Source: JBAZGH01 sp041652935
GTDB taxonomy: Bacteria; Patescibacteriota; Patescibacteriia; Patescibacteriales; XYC2-FULL-47-12
DNA: 34,318 nucleotides
Assembly: GCA_041652935.1 (NCBI GenBank)
Contig: JBAZGH010000005.1
Coordinates: forward strand, 1-34,318
Direction: 5' to 3'
Position numbers and translations under genes: made by a program. Positions 6,480 through 13,451 of the stretch are shown piece after piece. The stretch's first letter is position 1; each line of letters begins with the position of its first letter. Under the pieces are notes generated by a model that was not told where the DNA came from, made no database searches, and saw only the letters and a program-made list of their open reading frames with translations.

Positions 6480-8144
6480 ATGTCAACCTCTAAACTTAAA
6501 AAATTAGCTAAAATTACTGAAAAAATAGTAAAACAAATCGTTGCTGAAAATCCAGCCGACGAGCTTTCTTTAATGCGGGCCGACCGCGCTGCCAGCAGGA
6601 AATTCAAGCTGGCGCCATTGCCAAAACGGCAAATAGCGCAAACTTATGATACTTTGGTTAAAAGCGGTAAATTAAAAACTAATTCGCAACTATCCCAGCT
6701 TTTAAAAGTCCGCGCCGTGCGCACCCTTTCGGGCGTCGCGCCGGTTACAGTTTTAACTAAATATCATCCTTGCCCGGGAAAATGCGTCTATTGCCCGCAT
6801 GAGCCGGGAATGCCTAAAAGCTACCTATCTAATGAACCAGCTGCTCAACGCGCTAAGGCTTTAAAATTTGACCCATACAAGCAAGTTCAATACCGACTTA
6901 GAGCTTTAATTGCTAATGGCCATCAACCAAAAAAAATTGAATTATTAGTCTTAGGCGGTACTTGGTCTGCTTATCCTAAAAAATATCAAAATTGGTTTAT
7001 TAAGCGTTGTTTTGACGGTGCTAATGAATTTTCTTCTGTCATTCTGAATGAAGCGAAGCGGAATGAAGAATCTAAATCTTCGCGCACTCTTGCAGAAGCG
7101 CAGAAAAGAAATGAAAAGGCAAAATATAAGATCATTGGCATTACTCTGGAAACCAGGCCCGATTGGATAACGGAAAAAGAAATTAAACGCCTGCGCGAAC
7201 TGGGTTGTACTCGAGTTCAATTGGGCGCGCAGATTTTGGATGACAAAATTTTAAAACTTATTAAACGCGGACATACGGTTGCCGATTTAGCGCGCGCGAC
7301 AAAATTGTTAAAAGACGCCTGTTTTAAAATTGATTATCACATAATGCCGAATCTCCCCGGCTCAACGCCGGCTAAAGACGTTAAAACCGTGGAGCAAATT
7401 TTCTCCGACGAACGCTTTAAGCCGGACCAAATTAAAATTTATCCGACTATAGTAAACGAACATGCGCCGCTTTACCAGTGGTATAAACAGGGAAAATATA
7501 AGCCCTATTCGTACGCTAAGTTGGTTGATTTAATGATAAAATTAAAAACAACCGTTCCCTATTATTGCCGCATCAACCGCCTTATCCGCGATGTTCCGGC
7601 TGAAAGCATTGTAGCCGGCAATAAGATAACAAACCTGCGGCAATTACTTGCCCGCCCTGTCGCAGACTTGGGCGGGTGTAAATGCATTCGTTGCCGTGAG
7701 GTGCGCAATCAAAAATCTAAAATCAAAAATTTGAAATCTGAAATTAAATTAGTTATTGATAAATATCCTGCCAGCGGCGGCACCGAATATTTTATTTCCT
7801 TTGAATCACCAAAACGCGACATATTATATGCTTTTATCCGGCTACGCATACCACGTAAAGACGCGACTAATCGCGTTTCCACAGAAACGATTTTCCCTGA
7901 ATTAAAAAACGCGGGTTTAATCCGCGAATTGCATACCTACGGCGCTCTGCAGGCTGTTGGAACAAAATCACAGGGAATCCAACACAAGGGTCTGGGTAAA
8001 AAATTAATGGCTGAAGCGGAAAAAATTATCAAAAAAAATAAACTGCAAAAAACAGCAGTTATCTCCGGCGTCGGCGTCCGCGGCTATTACCGTAAACTTG
8101 GCTACAAACTTGAGGGGACGTATATGATAAAAAGACTAAAATAA
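6480..8144 (+). CDS. elp3: Elp3: tRNA uridine-34 carboxymethyl-type radical SAM/GNAT enzyme
   Basis: 554 aa with the two-domain Elp3 layout. The radical SAM site is HPCPGKCVYCPHEPGMPKSY (Cys triad), followed by LGGTWSAYP, GITLETRPDW, MPNLPGSTPAKD and KIYPTIV. The C-terminal GNAT domain includes GGTEYFISFESP and GVRGYYRKLGYKLEG. Elp3 makes the cm5U-type modification of wobble U34 using acetyl-CoA. Bacterial homologues act without the Elongator partners. The usual Cys cluster GGCKCIRCREV is present but is immediately preceded by residues encoded by a CCCGCCC...GGGCGGG palindrome (7649-7678). Further in-frame repeat-derived stretches lie at 7038-7068, 7706-7748 and 7855-7883. The ATG at 6480 gives the family's normal N-terminus. 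Confidence 0.93.
   Translation: MSTSKLKKLAKITEKIVKQIVAENPADELSLMRADRAASRKFKLAPLPKRQIAQTYDTLVKSGKLKTNSQLSQLLKVRAVRTLSGVAPVTVLTKYHPCPGKCVYCPHEPGMPKSYLSNEPAAQRAKALKFDPYKQVQYRLRALIANGHQPKKIELLVLGGTWSAYPKKYQNWFIKRCFDGANEFSSVILNEAKRNEESKSSRTLAEAQKRNEKAKYKIIGITLETRPDWITEKEIKRLRELGCTRVQLGAQILDDKILKLIKRGHTVADLARATKLLKDACFKIDYHIMPNLPGSTPAKDVKTVEQIFSDERFKPDQIKIYPTIVNEHAPLYQWYKQGKYKPYSYAKLVDLMIKLKTTVPYYCRINRLIRDVPAESIVAGNKITNLRQLLARPVADLGGCKCIRCREVRNQKSKIKNLKSEIKLVIDKYPASGGTEYFISFESPKRDILYAFIRLRIPRKDATNRVSTETIFPELKNAGLIRELHTYGALQAVGTKSQGIQHKGLGKKLMAEAEKIIKKNKLQKTAVISGVGVRGYYRKLGYKLEGTYMIKRLK
7038..7068. repeat. Half palindromic element in frame in elp3
   Basis: GTCATTCTGAATGAAGCGAA and following bases resemble the left end of the elements at 3013 and 32149. 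It encodes SVILNEAKRNEES within Elp3, in a region where the insertion should be a surface loop. Confidence 0.6.
7649..7678. repeat. Palindromic element in frame in elp3 (PVADLGG)
   Basis: CCCGCCC and GGGCGGG arms around a TGTCGCAGACTT loop. The same loop core (CGTCGCAGACTTG) recurs in nfo at about 8518-8540, so two different enzymes contain the same repeat read in different frames. Confidence 0.7.
7855..7883. repeat. GACGCGA/TCGCGT palindrome in frame in elp3
   Basis: GTAAAGACGCGACTAATCGC followed by GTTTCCAC is a degenerate relative of the perfect 28-bp palindrome at 13046-13073 in trmB. It encodes KDATNRVST. Confidence 0.65.
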
Positions 8145-8150
8145 TCTATT

Positions 8151-8188
8151 CCCCCTCGCCCCGCGGGAGAGGGGGTTAGGGGGTGAGG
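8151..8188. repeat. GC-rich repeat supplying the 3' end of nfo
   Basis: CCCCCTCGCCCCGCGGGAGA followed by GGGGGTTAGGGGGTGAGG, almost identical to the repeat inside dus at 1084-1126. The nfo stop codon (8176-8178) and its last residues (TLTP) are encoded by the repeat. Confidence 0.75.
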
Positions 8189-9072
8189 GTTTTTAAAATC
8201 TCCACATTCTTCTTATCCGGCCCCTCTCCTTCAAACCCCGGCACCTCTAAAATCCACGGCACATCTTTCATCCGCTTGTCTTTAGCTAAATTTTTAAATC
8301 CATTTAAGCCAATATGTCCCTCGCCGATATTTTCGTGCCGGTCATGATGCGAACCGGCAAGCGTCTTGGAATCATTTACGTGAAACGCTGCGATATTTTT
8401 AAATCCAACATATTTATCAAGCTCGTCTAAAAATTTTTTCACTCCTGCCGGCGTATATTCGCTTATCATGCCGGATTCAAAAGCGTGCGCCGTATCAATG
8501 CAAACGTTTACCAGCCCCGTCGCAGACTTGAGCGGGCTGACTCTTTTTGATTTTATCATTTTCAGCAACTCGCCAATTTCTTCCGCGCTCCGGCCGATAC
8601 TCTGCCCGCCACCGGCAGTATTTTCCATAATCAATTTTGCTGATCCGCCTTGCCTGCCCGCCTTGTGGCTGGGGGCGGATAGCACCTCTTTTATCCCAGA
8701 TATTGTCTTCTTCATCGCCTGTTCTCTGGGCTGTTCTTTCCCTGACCCAATATGGAATATTAAACCTTCAGCGCCCAGCATCTCGGCAATCTTAAGATGG
8801 TCGCTTAAATTTTTAACCGACTTTTTAAAAATACTTGCGTCGTTGCTGGCTAAATTCACTAAATAGGCCGCGTGCAAAAACACGGCTTTAATATTACTGT
8901 CTTTTAAAGCGCTTTTGTATTCTTCAACATCTTTCTTATCCGGCATCTTCGCCCAATAACTTCGCGGCGATGCGCCAAAAATTTGGATGCACTCGGCTCC
9001 GATTTCTTCCGCTCTTTTTATGGCATTTTTGTATCCGCCCGCGGCCGATACATGCGCCCCTATTATTGGCAT
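8176..9072 (-). CDS. nfo: Endonuclease IV (AP endonuclease)
   Basis: 298 aa, base-excision repair enzyme that cleaves 5' of abasic sites with a tri-metal centre. Typical motifs: IGAHVSAAGGYKNAI at the N-terminus, AECIQIFGASPRSY, VFLHAAYLVNLAS, LIFHIGSG, LIMENTAGGGQSIG, VCIDTAHAFESG, FHVNDSKTLAGSHHDRHENI and WILEVPGFEGEGPDK. Two in-frame palindromic insertions are seen, one encoding SHKAGRQGG just before the LIMENTAG strand and one encoding SPLKSATGLV before VCIDTAHAF. The C-terminus is repeat-encoded. It converges with elp3 with a 31-bp gap. Confidence 0.95.
   Translation of the reverse strand: MPIIGAHVSAAGGYKNAIKRAEEIGAECIQIFGASPRSYWAKMPDKKDVEEYKSALKDSNIKAVFLHAAYLVNLASNDASIFKKSVKNLSDHLKIAEMLGAEGLIFHIGSGKEQPREQAMKKTISGIKEVLSAPSHKAGRQGGSAKLIMENTAGGGQSIGRSAEEIGELLKMIKSKRVSPLKSATGLVNVCIDTAHAFESGMISEYTPAGVKKFLDELDKYVGFKNIAAFHVNDSKTLAGSHHDRHENIGEGHIGLNGFKNLAKDKRMKDVPWILEVPGFEGEGPDKKNVEILKTLTP
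8515..8545. repeat. Palindromic element in frame in nfo
   Basis: CAGCCCCGTCGCAGACTTGA followed by GCGGGCTG. Arms CAGCCC(C)G/(C)GGGCTG are imperfect. The core is shared with elp3 7649-7678. Confidence 0.6.
8645..8686. repeat. Second palindromic element in frame in nfo
   Basis: CCGCCTTGCCTGCCCGCCTT and GTGGCTGGGGGCGGA, an imperfect inverted repeat akin to the one next to tRNA-Arg (9246-9292). It encodes the SAPSHKAGRQGGSA stretch, which is not part of the endonuclease IV core. Confidence 0.6.
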
Positions 9073-9157
9073 ATAATAATTGATGAAATTATAAAATAAG
9101 AAGTTTAAAGATAAAAACTTTTAACTTTATGACTTTATGAACTTTTAACTAATTAAG

Positions 9158-9229
9158 TGCCCCCACTAGGAATCGAACCTAGATTTTAGGATCCGGAATC
9201 CTACGTTCTATCCATTAAACTATAGGGGC
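9158..9229 (-). tRNA. tRNA-Arg (anticodon CCG)
   Basis: Acceptor GCCCCTA/TGGGGGC with one G-U pair, anticodon stem TAGGA/TCCTA with loop TTCCGGA (CCG), T-arm AGGTTCGATTCCT and discriminator A. No encoded CCA. A GC-rich palindrome (9246-9292) lies immediately 5'. Confidence 0.93.
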
Positions 9230-9245
9230 TATATAATTCTATCCG

Positions 9246-9292
9246 TTGCCTGCCCGCCCAGCTTGCAAAGCTTGTGGCGGGAACGACGGGCG
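9246..9292. repeat. GC-rich palindromic repeat 5' of tRNA-Arg
   Basis: TGCCTGCCCGCCCAGCTTGC then AAAGCTTGTGGCGGGAACGA CGGGC. Arms CCCGCC/GGCGGG and GCTTGCAAAGC form nested hairpins. Confidence 0.55.
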
Positions 9293-9365
9293 CATTATTA
9301 TACACTTTACACTATAAAATATATCTTATAAAGTTAAATTAGCTCACTACAAGGAGGGCAAAATA

Positions 9366-9629
9366 ATGACAGTAAAGACTGATCAAGATATATGCGCTAT
9401 CTGCGGTGACAGCGGTACTATCAAAGACGGAGAAAGGTGCCCCTCGTGTGAAGGATATAGTTCAAGTAATACGGGCTTATACGGACGCCGAAATGAACCC
9501 GTCTGTTTGATTTGCAGAGGATCGGAAGCATTGGGAGAGGGTTGGTGTTTTTGTCACGTGGACACAAATATAATTCACCCCGAAGAAAACGATTCCCGCC
9601 TTATAATTGTGGATGGGAGTTGTTTGTGA
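9366..9629 (+). CDS. Small cysteine-rich (zinc-ribbon-like) protein
   Basis: 87 aa, function not recognised. It has three CxxC-type pairs: CAICGDSG, CPSC, and CLICRGSEALGEGWCFCH. The CxxCxGxG-like spacing resembles DnaJ-type zinc fingers, so a zinc-binding fold is likely. There is no signal peptide or membrane segment. The start is clear: AAGGAGGG lies 8 nt upstream of the ATG, one of the strongest Shine-Dalgarno sequences in the window. It is a monocistronic + strand gene closed by its own terminator (9636-9677), between two - strand blocks. Confidence 0.8.
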   Translation: MTVKTDQDICAICGDSGTIKDGERCPSCEGYSSSNTGLYGRRNEPVCLICRGSEALGEGWCFCHVDTNIIHPEENDSRLIIVDGSCL

Positions 9630-9635
9630 AAATTC

Positions 9636-9677
9636 ACCCTTGGTTTAATATATAAATTCAACCGAGGGTTTTTATTT
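9636..9677 (+). terminator. Rho-independent terminator
   Basis: ACCCTTGGTT pairs with AACCGAGGGT (one G-U), then a T-rich tract (TTTTATTTTTT). It ends the small Cys-rich gene. Confidence 0.85.
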
Positions 9678-9702
9678 TTTAATAATAATTAGATGTCAAA
9701 AA

Positions 9703-10119
9703 TTATAAAATCATTAACAATGCCCCGGCAGTAATTAAAGCCGCTCCCAGCCCTACGCTCCATGTTAACTTCTCTGCCAAAAATATAGTGGCAAAAATTA
9801 CCACAAACACCACGCTTAACCGGTCAAGCGCCGCCACTCCCGAAGCCGGTCCGAACCGCAAAGCAAAAAAATAAAACAGCCAGGAAAACGCTCCGGAAAT
9901 GCCGGCTAAAACAATAAATAACAACGCTTTGTTATCTATTGAAGACCAAAATTTAAACTTCCCTAGAGCTAATGACACTAAAACCAAAAATGAAGCCATT
10001 ACTATGCTGCGCACAGTAGTAGCTAATGTGGAATCAATGTTAGAAATGCCAATTTTTCCGAAAATAGCCACTAAAGCCGCAAATACGGCGGATAATAAGG
10101 CAAAAATAATCCAGGACAT
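9703..10119 (-). CDS. EamA/DMT-family small transporter
   Basis: 138 aa, one EamA unit with five predicted membrane helices: SWIIFALLSAVFAALVAIFG, STLATTVRSIVMASFLVLVS, LLFIVLAGISGAFSWLFYFF, the GPASGVAALDRLSVVFVVIF stretch, and WSVGLGAALITAGALLMIL. The AAL.RLSVVFV motif and the length fit the half-size family related to EmrE-type DMT transporters, which probably dimerise. The substrate is unknown. It follows mnmA by 14 bp on the same strand and is probably co-transcribed. Confidence 0.88.
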   Translation of the reverse strand: MSWIIFALLSAVFAALVAIFGKIGISNIDSTLATTVRSIVMASFLVLVSLALGKFKFWSSIDNKALLFIVLAGISGAFSWLFYFFALRFGPASGVAALDRLSVVFVVIFATIFLAEKLTWSVGLGAALITAGALLMIL

Positions 10120-10133
10120 AAATATAATATTAT

Positions 10134-11249
10134 TTAATTATTACTTTTTATTATACCACCCCCCAGGCAAATCTCGCCATCATACAAAACCAGCGACTGC
10201 CCCGACGCAATCCCCTCCTGCGCCTTAATAAATTTAATCTCATATTCGTCGTCTAACAATTTAACAATTTGGCAATTTAACAATTTTTGTAAATGCCTAA
10301 ACCTCGCTTTATACGATTTACTTGTGTTGGGTTCACCTGATATCCAATTTGTCTGATGAATTACAACATCGCACCCCTTTTTACTGTTAACTATTTGTTG
10401 TTCACCCACCGTCACCGTATTCTTCTTGATATCTTTCCCAACAACATAACACGGTCTGTCATCAACACCCTTTGCCGTAATCGTAAACCCGTGCCTTTGC
10501 CTGATTGTATAAAACACCGCCCCGTCATGTTTGCCGATAATTTCACCATCAACGTTCAGCACATTGCCCGGCTTCGCCTTAATATATTTCTTTAAAAATT
10601 CCTTCATTCCCACCTTGCCGACAAAACAAATTCCCTGCGAGTCTTTCTTCTCCGCCGTCGGCAGACCGAATTCTTTCGCCATTTTCCGCACTTCGCTTTT
10701 TTTGTACTCGCCAATCGGAAATAAACAATGCTTTAATTGGCTCTGTTTCAACTGCCAAAGGAAGTAAGATTGATCTTTAGTTTTATCAACGCCTTGAAAT
10801 AATTGAATATTTAATATTGAATATTTAATATTTTTTTCTTTCAAGGATATGCGTTTTATTCTGGCATAATGACCAGTAGCTATATAGTCTGCGCCCCGAG
10901 ATTTTGCCCATTTCAAAAACGCCCCAAACTTAATTTGAGAGTTGCACATCACATCCGGATTCGGCGTCCGCCCGGCCTTATATTCTCTAACCATATAATC
11001 AACCACTTCTTTTTCATATTCATCAGATAAATCTAATTCTTTAAAGGGAATCTCTAATTTCATTGCCACTCGCATTGCGTCTCGCCGATCATTTTTCCAT
11101 CCACACGGCCCCCATTTCGATTGCCAAATTTTAATAAAAACACCGGCCACATCATGGCCTTGTTCTTTAAGAAGTGCTGCTGCTACACTAGAGTCTACAC
11201 CGCCTGATAATCCAATAAACACTTTGTATTTCTTGTTTAACTGCTGCAT
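10134..11249 (-). CDS. mnmA: tRNA-specific 2-thiouridylase
   Basis: 371 aa. The ATP-PPase P-loop is FIGLSGGVDSSVAAALL. FIKIW, GRTPNPDVMCNSQIKFGAFL with the first catalytic Cys, DYIATGHYA, KDQSYFL, and GICFVGKVGMKEFL with the second catalytic Cys follow in order. MnmA adds sulfur at C2 of wobble U34 in Glu/Gln/Lys tRNAs. Two AT-rich low-complexity inserts are translated in frame: 10254-10289 (LNCQIVKLL) near the C-terminal beta-barrel and 10800-10832 (IKYSILNIQLF). They resemble AT-rich spacer repeats elsewhere in this genome and are not usual in MnmA. Confidence 0.95.
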   Translation of the reverse strand: MQQLNKKYKVFIGLSGGVDSSVAAALLKEQGHDVAGVFIKIWQSKWGPCGWKNDRRDAMRVAMKLEIPFKELDLSDEYEKEVVDYMVREYKAGRTPNPDVMCNSQIKFGAFLKWAKSRGADYIATGHYARIKRISLKEKNIKYSILNIQLFQGVDKTKDQSYFLWQLKQSQLKHCLFPIGEYKKSEVRKMAKEFGLPTAEKKDSQGICFVGKVGMKEFLKKYIKAKPGNVLNVDGEIIGKHDGAVFYTIRQRHGFTITAKGVDDRPCYVVGKDIKKNTVTVGEQQIVNSKKGCDVVIHQTNWISGEPNTSKSYKARFRHLQKLLNCQIVKLLDDEYEIKFIKAQEGIASGQSLVLYDGEICLGGGIIKSNN

Positions 11250-11345
11250 ATCTATGCATTACAACATATCTTTTGCCTAAAATCAACTCTTATGTTATAT
11301 TAAAAAGCTTTCGTTCTTTGAAAAAAATAAAACGGGAGGAAATTG

Positions 11346-12299
11346 ATGGACTGGCAAACAGCATATATGGTAATTGGTTTTTCCCTCGCCTTATACTCGG
11401 TCATCGGAAATGACGCCCTGCAGACGCTGGGAACTTTTATGTCATCCAACAAATTTGTCCATTGGTCCCTTTTAGCCCTAATGGCGAGTATTGTAATGGC
11501 GGCGACTTTGAGTTACGGCTGGTATGTAAATAATGGCGATTTATCTTATGGGCGCCTTACCGGTATACCTTTGCCCGATGATATGACAATCTGGTATTGT
11601 CTGCCGCCGTTAATCCTCGTTTTTTTAACTTATTTTGGATTTCCGGTGAGCACTACTTTTTTGGTCATCAGCGTGTTTGCCAAAAGCGTCATCATCCAGC
11701 AAATGATCTTGAAAAGCCTAGTTGGATACGTATTGGCGCTCTTCAGTTCTTATTTTATTTGGCTGGGTTTAAGCCAAATAAGCAAAGAGCATGATGACAG
11801 CAGTGAAGACAGGGATGGAATGCATTGGCGGATTGCCCAATGGCTTTCAACTGGATTTTTGTGGAGCTTTTGGCTTAAACAGGATATGGCGAATATCTTC
11901 GTCTATTTGCCGAGAAAAATCAGCCAAAACGAACTGCTGTTTATTCTATCGGCGATCACTGCCTGCATCTTTCTCATCTTTCGGCAGGGCGGCGGAAAAA
12001 TCCAGGAGATCGTAAAAAATAAAACCGGCGTGCATTTCATGCGCAATGCCACATTTATAAATGTGGTAAACGGTTTTATCCTGATGTTCTTTATGCATTA
12101 CAATACAATACCCATGAGTACTACCTGGGTATTTGTGGGCCTGCTGGCCGGCAGAGAAGCTGCCATAAACCAACTTCATATAAAGCCCAAGAGAAGAAAA
12201 ATAATTTTCCCGAAGTTAGTGCGCGACTTTTGGAAAATGACGTTTGGGCTGGCAGTCAGCATTGCCACCGCGCTTTTAGTAAGCTATTTTCTTATATGA
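11346..12299 (+). CDS. PiT/PHO4-like inorganic phosphate transporter
   Basis: 317 aa, about 8-9 membrane helices. It has the paired inverted-repeat signatures of the PiT family: GNDALQTLGTF in the first half (family GANDVANA-like) and FGFPVSTTFLV, then PMSTTWVFVGLLAGREAAI in the second half. A cytoplasmic loop (about 145-165) separates the halves. It is shorter than canonical PitA (~420-500 aa). A substrate of phosphate is family knowledge, not shown. I chose ATG 11346 because ACGGGAGGA lies 6-7 nt upstream, although an in-frame TTG precedes it. Base composition is more balanced and codon use differs from its AT-rich neighbours, so transfer is possible. Confidence 0.8.
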   Translation: MDWQTAYMVIGFSLALYSVIGNDALQTLGTFMSSNKFVHWSLLALMASIVMAATLSYGWYVNNGDLSYGRLTGIPLPDDMTIWYCLPPLILVFLTYFGFPVSTTFLVISVFAKSVIIQQMILKSLVGYVLALFSSYFIWLGLSQISKEHDDSSEDRDGMHWRIAQWLSTGFLWSFWLKQDMANIFVYLPRKISQNELLFILSAITACIFLIFRQGGGKIQEIVKNKTGVHFMRNATFINVVNGFILMFFMHYNTIPMSTTWVFVGLLAGREAAINQLHIKPKRRKIIFPKLVRDFWKMTFGLAVSIATALLVSYFLI

Positions 12300-12302
12300 C
12301 AC

Positions 12303-12330
12303 AAGGCACGCTAACCACGCGCCTTTTTTA
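12303..12330 (+). terminator. Terminator of the PiT-like gene
   Basis: AAGGC-A-CGC pairs with GCG-CCTT, followed by TTTTTTA, 4 bp after the stop. Confidence 0.7.
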
Positions 12331-12344
12331 TTTTAAAATTTATT

Positions 12345-12595
12345 ATCCCGCCCAAAACGCGAGGCACTTTTATGCCCGGCAAGAATTGGCGAATCAAGGT
12401 AAAAGTCTTGCTAGTTAAAAACGCGCAAGAGTATTTTATCGCGCATAGTTCTGTTGCAACAAATCCATACGTAACAAAACAACTTAGTTATGCCTTGCGG
12501 CCTCTCTGATATTCCACGGATTAAAAGAATGCGGCCGGCCAATTTTTTAATAGGCCAAAACTTGCCAGGTTAGTGCCCCGTGTTTTGGGCATCAC
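12345..12595 (-). ncRNA. Candidate structured RNA, long-rod fold (6S-like shape, family unassigned)
   Basis: In the 428-bp gap between the PiT-like gene and trmB, 12350-12367 and 12573-12590 pair over 18 nt (GCCCAAAACRCGRGGCAC type) with one A-C mismatch and one G-U. Moving inwards on the - strand, CTGGCAAG pairs with CTTGCCGG as a second coaxial helix, and several local hairpins follow, including GCC-GCAA-GGC and GGCCTATT/AATTGGCC. A - strand TATAAT (12607-12602) places transcription start about 5 nt outside the closing helix, which favours the - strand. The -35 is weak (TTGGGG at 17 bp). No RNase P, SRP or tmRNA core motif is found. The long rod recalls 6S RNA, but this is shape only. Confidence 0.5.
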
Positions 12596-12615
12596 CTTTA
12601 TATTATACGCTTAAA

Positions 12616-12643
12616 TTGACAGAGCCCCAAAACGCTTTATAAT
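12616..12643 (+). promoter_or_regulatory. Promoter for trmB
   Basis: TTGACA (12616-12621), 16-bp spacer, TATAAT (12638-12643). It overlaps the divergent promoter of the candidate RNA. The leader to ATG 12728 contains the palindromic element 12660-12721. Confidence 0.75.
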
Positions 12644-12659
12644 TAATATACTTATTTAC

Positions 12660-12721
12660 GTCATTCCCGCAAGAACGGGAATCTCCTATGAGTTTTAGAT
12701 TCCCGCTTTCGCGGGAATGAC
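12660..12721. repeat. Palindromic element in trmB leader
   Basis: Begins GTCATTCCCGCAAGAACGGG and ends CCCGCTTTCGCGGGAATGAC: 13-bp terminal inverted repeats, each end with its own hairpin. Same GTCATT...ATGAC family as 3013-3103 and 32149-32239. Confidence 0.8.
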
Positions 12722-12727
12722 AATAAA

Positions 12728-13426
12728 ATGCCTAAAAACAAGTTAAAAAAATTCGCCGAAATAAAAACTTTTTCCAATGTAATCCGGCCGGCAAAACCGC
12801 AAAACATAGACTGGAAAAAGCACTTTGGCAATGACAATCCAATTACCCTGGAACTCGCCTGCGGCAAAGGCGACTATACTTTAGGTTTGGCGCGCATATA
12901 CCCTAACCGTAATTTTATCGGCATAGACATTAAGGGCGCCCGCCTCTGGAAAGGCGCAAAAACCGCACTGGAAGAAAAACTAGCAAACGTTGCCTTTCTG
13001 CGCGCCCGGATTGAAAATTTAGAGAAATATTTTATCCCTGAAAACGTAGAGACGCGATTAATCGCGTCTCTACTTAAAAAATCACAACCCATAATTCCTG
13101 AAATTTGGATTACCTTTCCAGACCCTTTCCCCCGCAAACGCGACGCCAAGCGCCGCCTTACCTCGCCTCGCTTTTTGGAAATATATAAAAAAATATTGCA
13201 GCCCGGCGGCATAATACATCTGAAAACCGATAATTTAAGCTTCTTTAATTATTCAGTTGAAACCTCCGAAGCTGAAAATTGGCAAATAAAAAAAATTATT
13301 AATAATATTTATAGCCTAAAAACTCTACCATTTAATCTGCAAATAAAAACTTTTTACGAAGAACAACATTTAAAAAATAATAAACAAATCCATTATTTAA
13401 AAATAAAAAAAGAAGCCCGACTCTAG
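12728..13426 (+). CDS. trmB: tRNA (guanine-N7-)-methyltransferase
   Basis: 232 aa, SAM-dependent m7G46 methylation. Class I methyltransferase motifs: ITLELACGKGDYTLGLA (SAM loop), NFIGIDIKGARLWKGAK, then IWITFPDPFPRKRDAKRRLT, the hallmark TrmB motif, and LQPGGIIHLKTDN. Between motifs, residues VETRLIASLL are encoded by a perfect 28-bp palindrome (13046-13073) that is not part of the family. The last codons and stop lie inside a second 28-bp perfect palindrome (13411-13438) that acts as terminator for the convergent gene. Confidence 0.93.
   Translation: MPKNKLKKFAEIKTFSNVIRPAKPQNIDWKKHFGNDNPITLELACGKGDYTLGLARIYPNRNFIGIDIKGARLWKGAKTALEEKLANVAFLRARIENLEKYFIPENVETRLIASLLKKSQPIIPEIWITFPDPFPRKRDAKRRLTSPRFLEIYKKILQPGGIIHLKTDNLSFFNYSVETSEAENWQIKKIINNIYSLKTLPFNLQIKTFYEEQHLKNNKQIHYLKIKKEARL
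13046..13073. repeat. Perfect 28-bp palindrome inside trmB
   Basis: GTAGAGACGCGATT and its exact complement AATCGCGTCTCTAC, read in frame through TrmB. A degenerate relative lies in elp3 at 7855-7883. Confidence 0.9.
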
Positions 13427-13438
13427 AGTCGGGCTTCT
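13411..13438 (-). terminator. 28-bp perfect palindrome: terminator for the - strand IMPase gene, overlapping the trmB stop
   Basis: AGAAGCCCGACTCT plus exact complement. On the - strand the hairpin is followed by TTTTTTT. On the + strand there is no T run. The trmB stop TAG is at the centre of the palindrome. Confidence 0.85.
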
Positions 13439-13451
13439 AAATTATAATCTT

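Noticed and set aside
6480..8144. Elp3 repeat-derived stretches as frameshifts or pseudogene
   Set aside because: The frame is open throughout and all catalytic and Cys motifs are intact on both sides of every insert.
12345..12595. RNase P RNA
   Set aside because: Conserved P4 sequences (GAGGAAAGUC type and its partner) are not found. Only a stray ACAGAA occurs.
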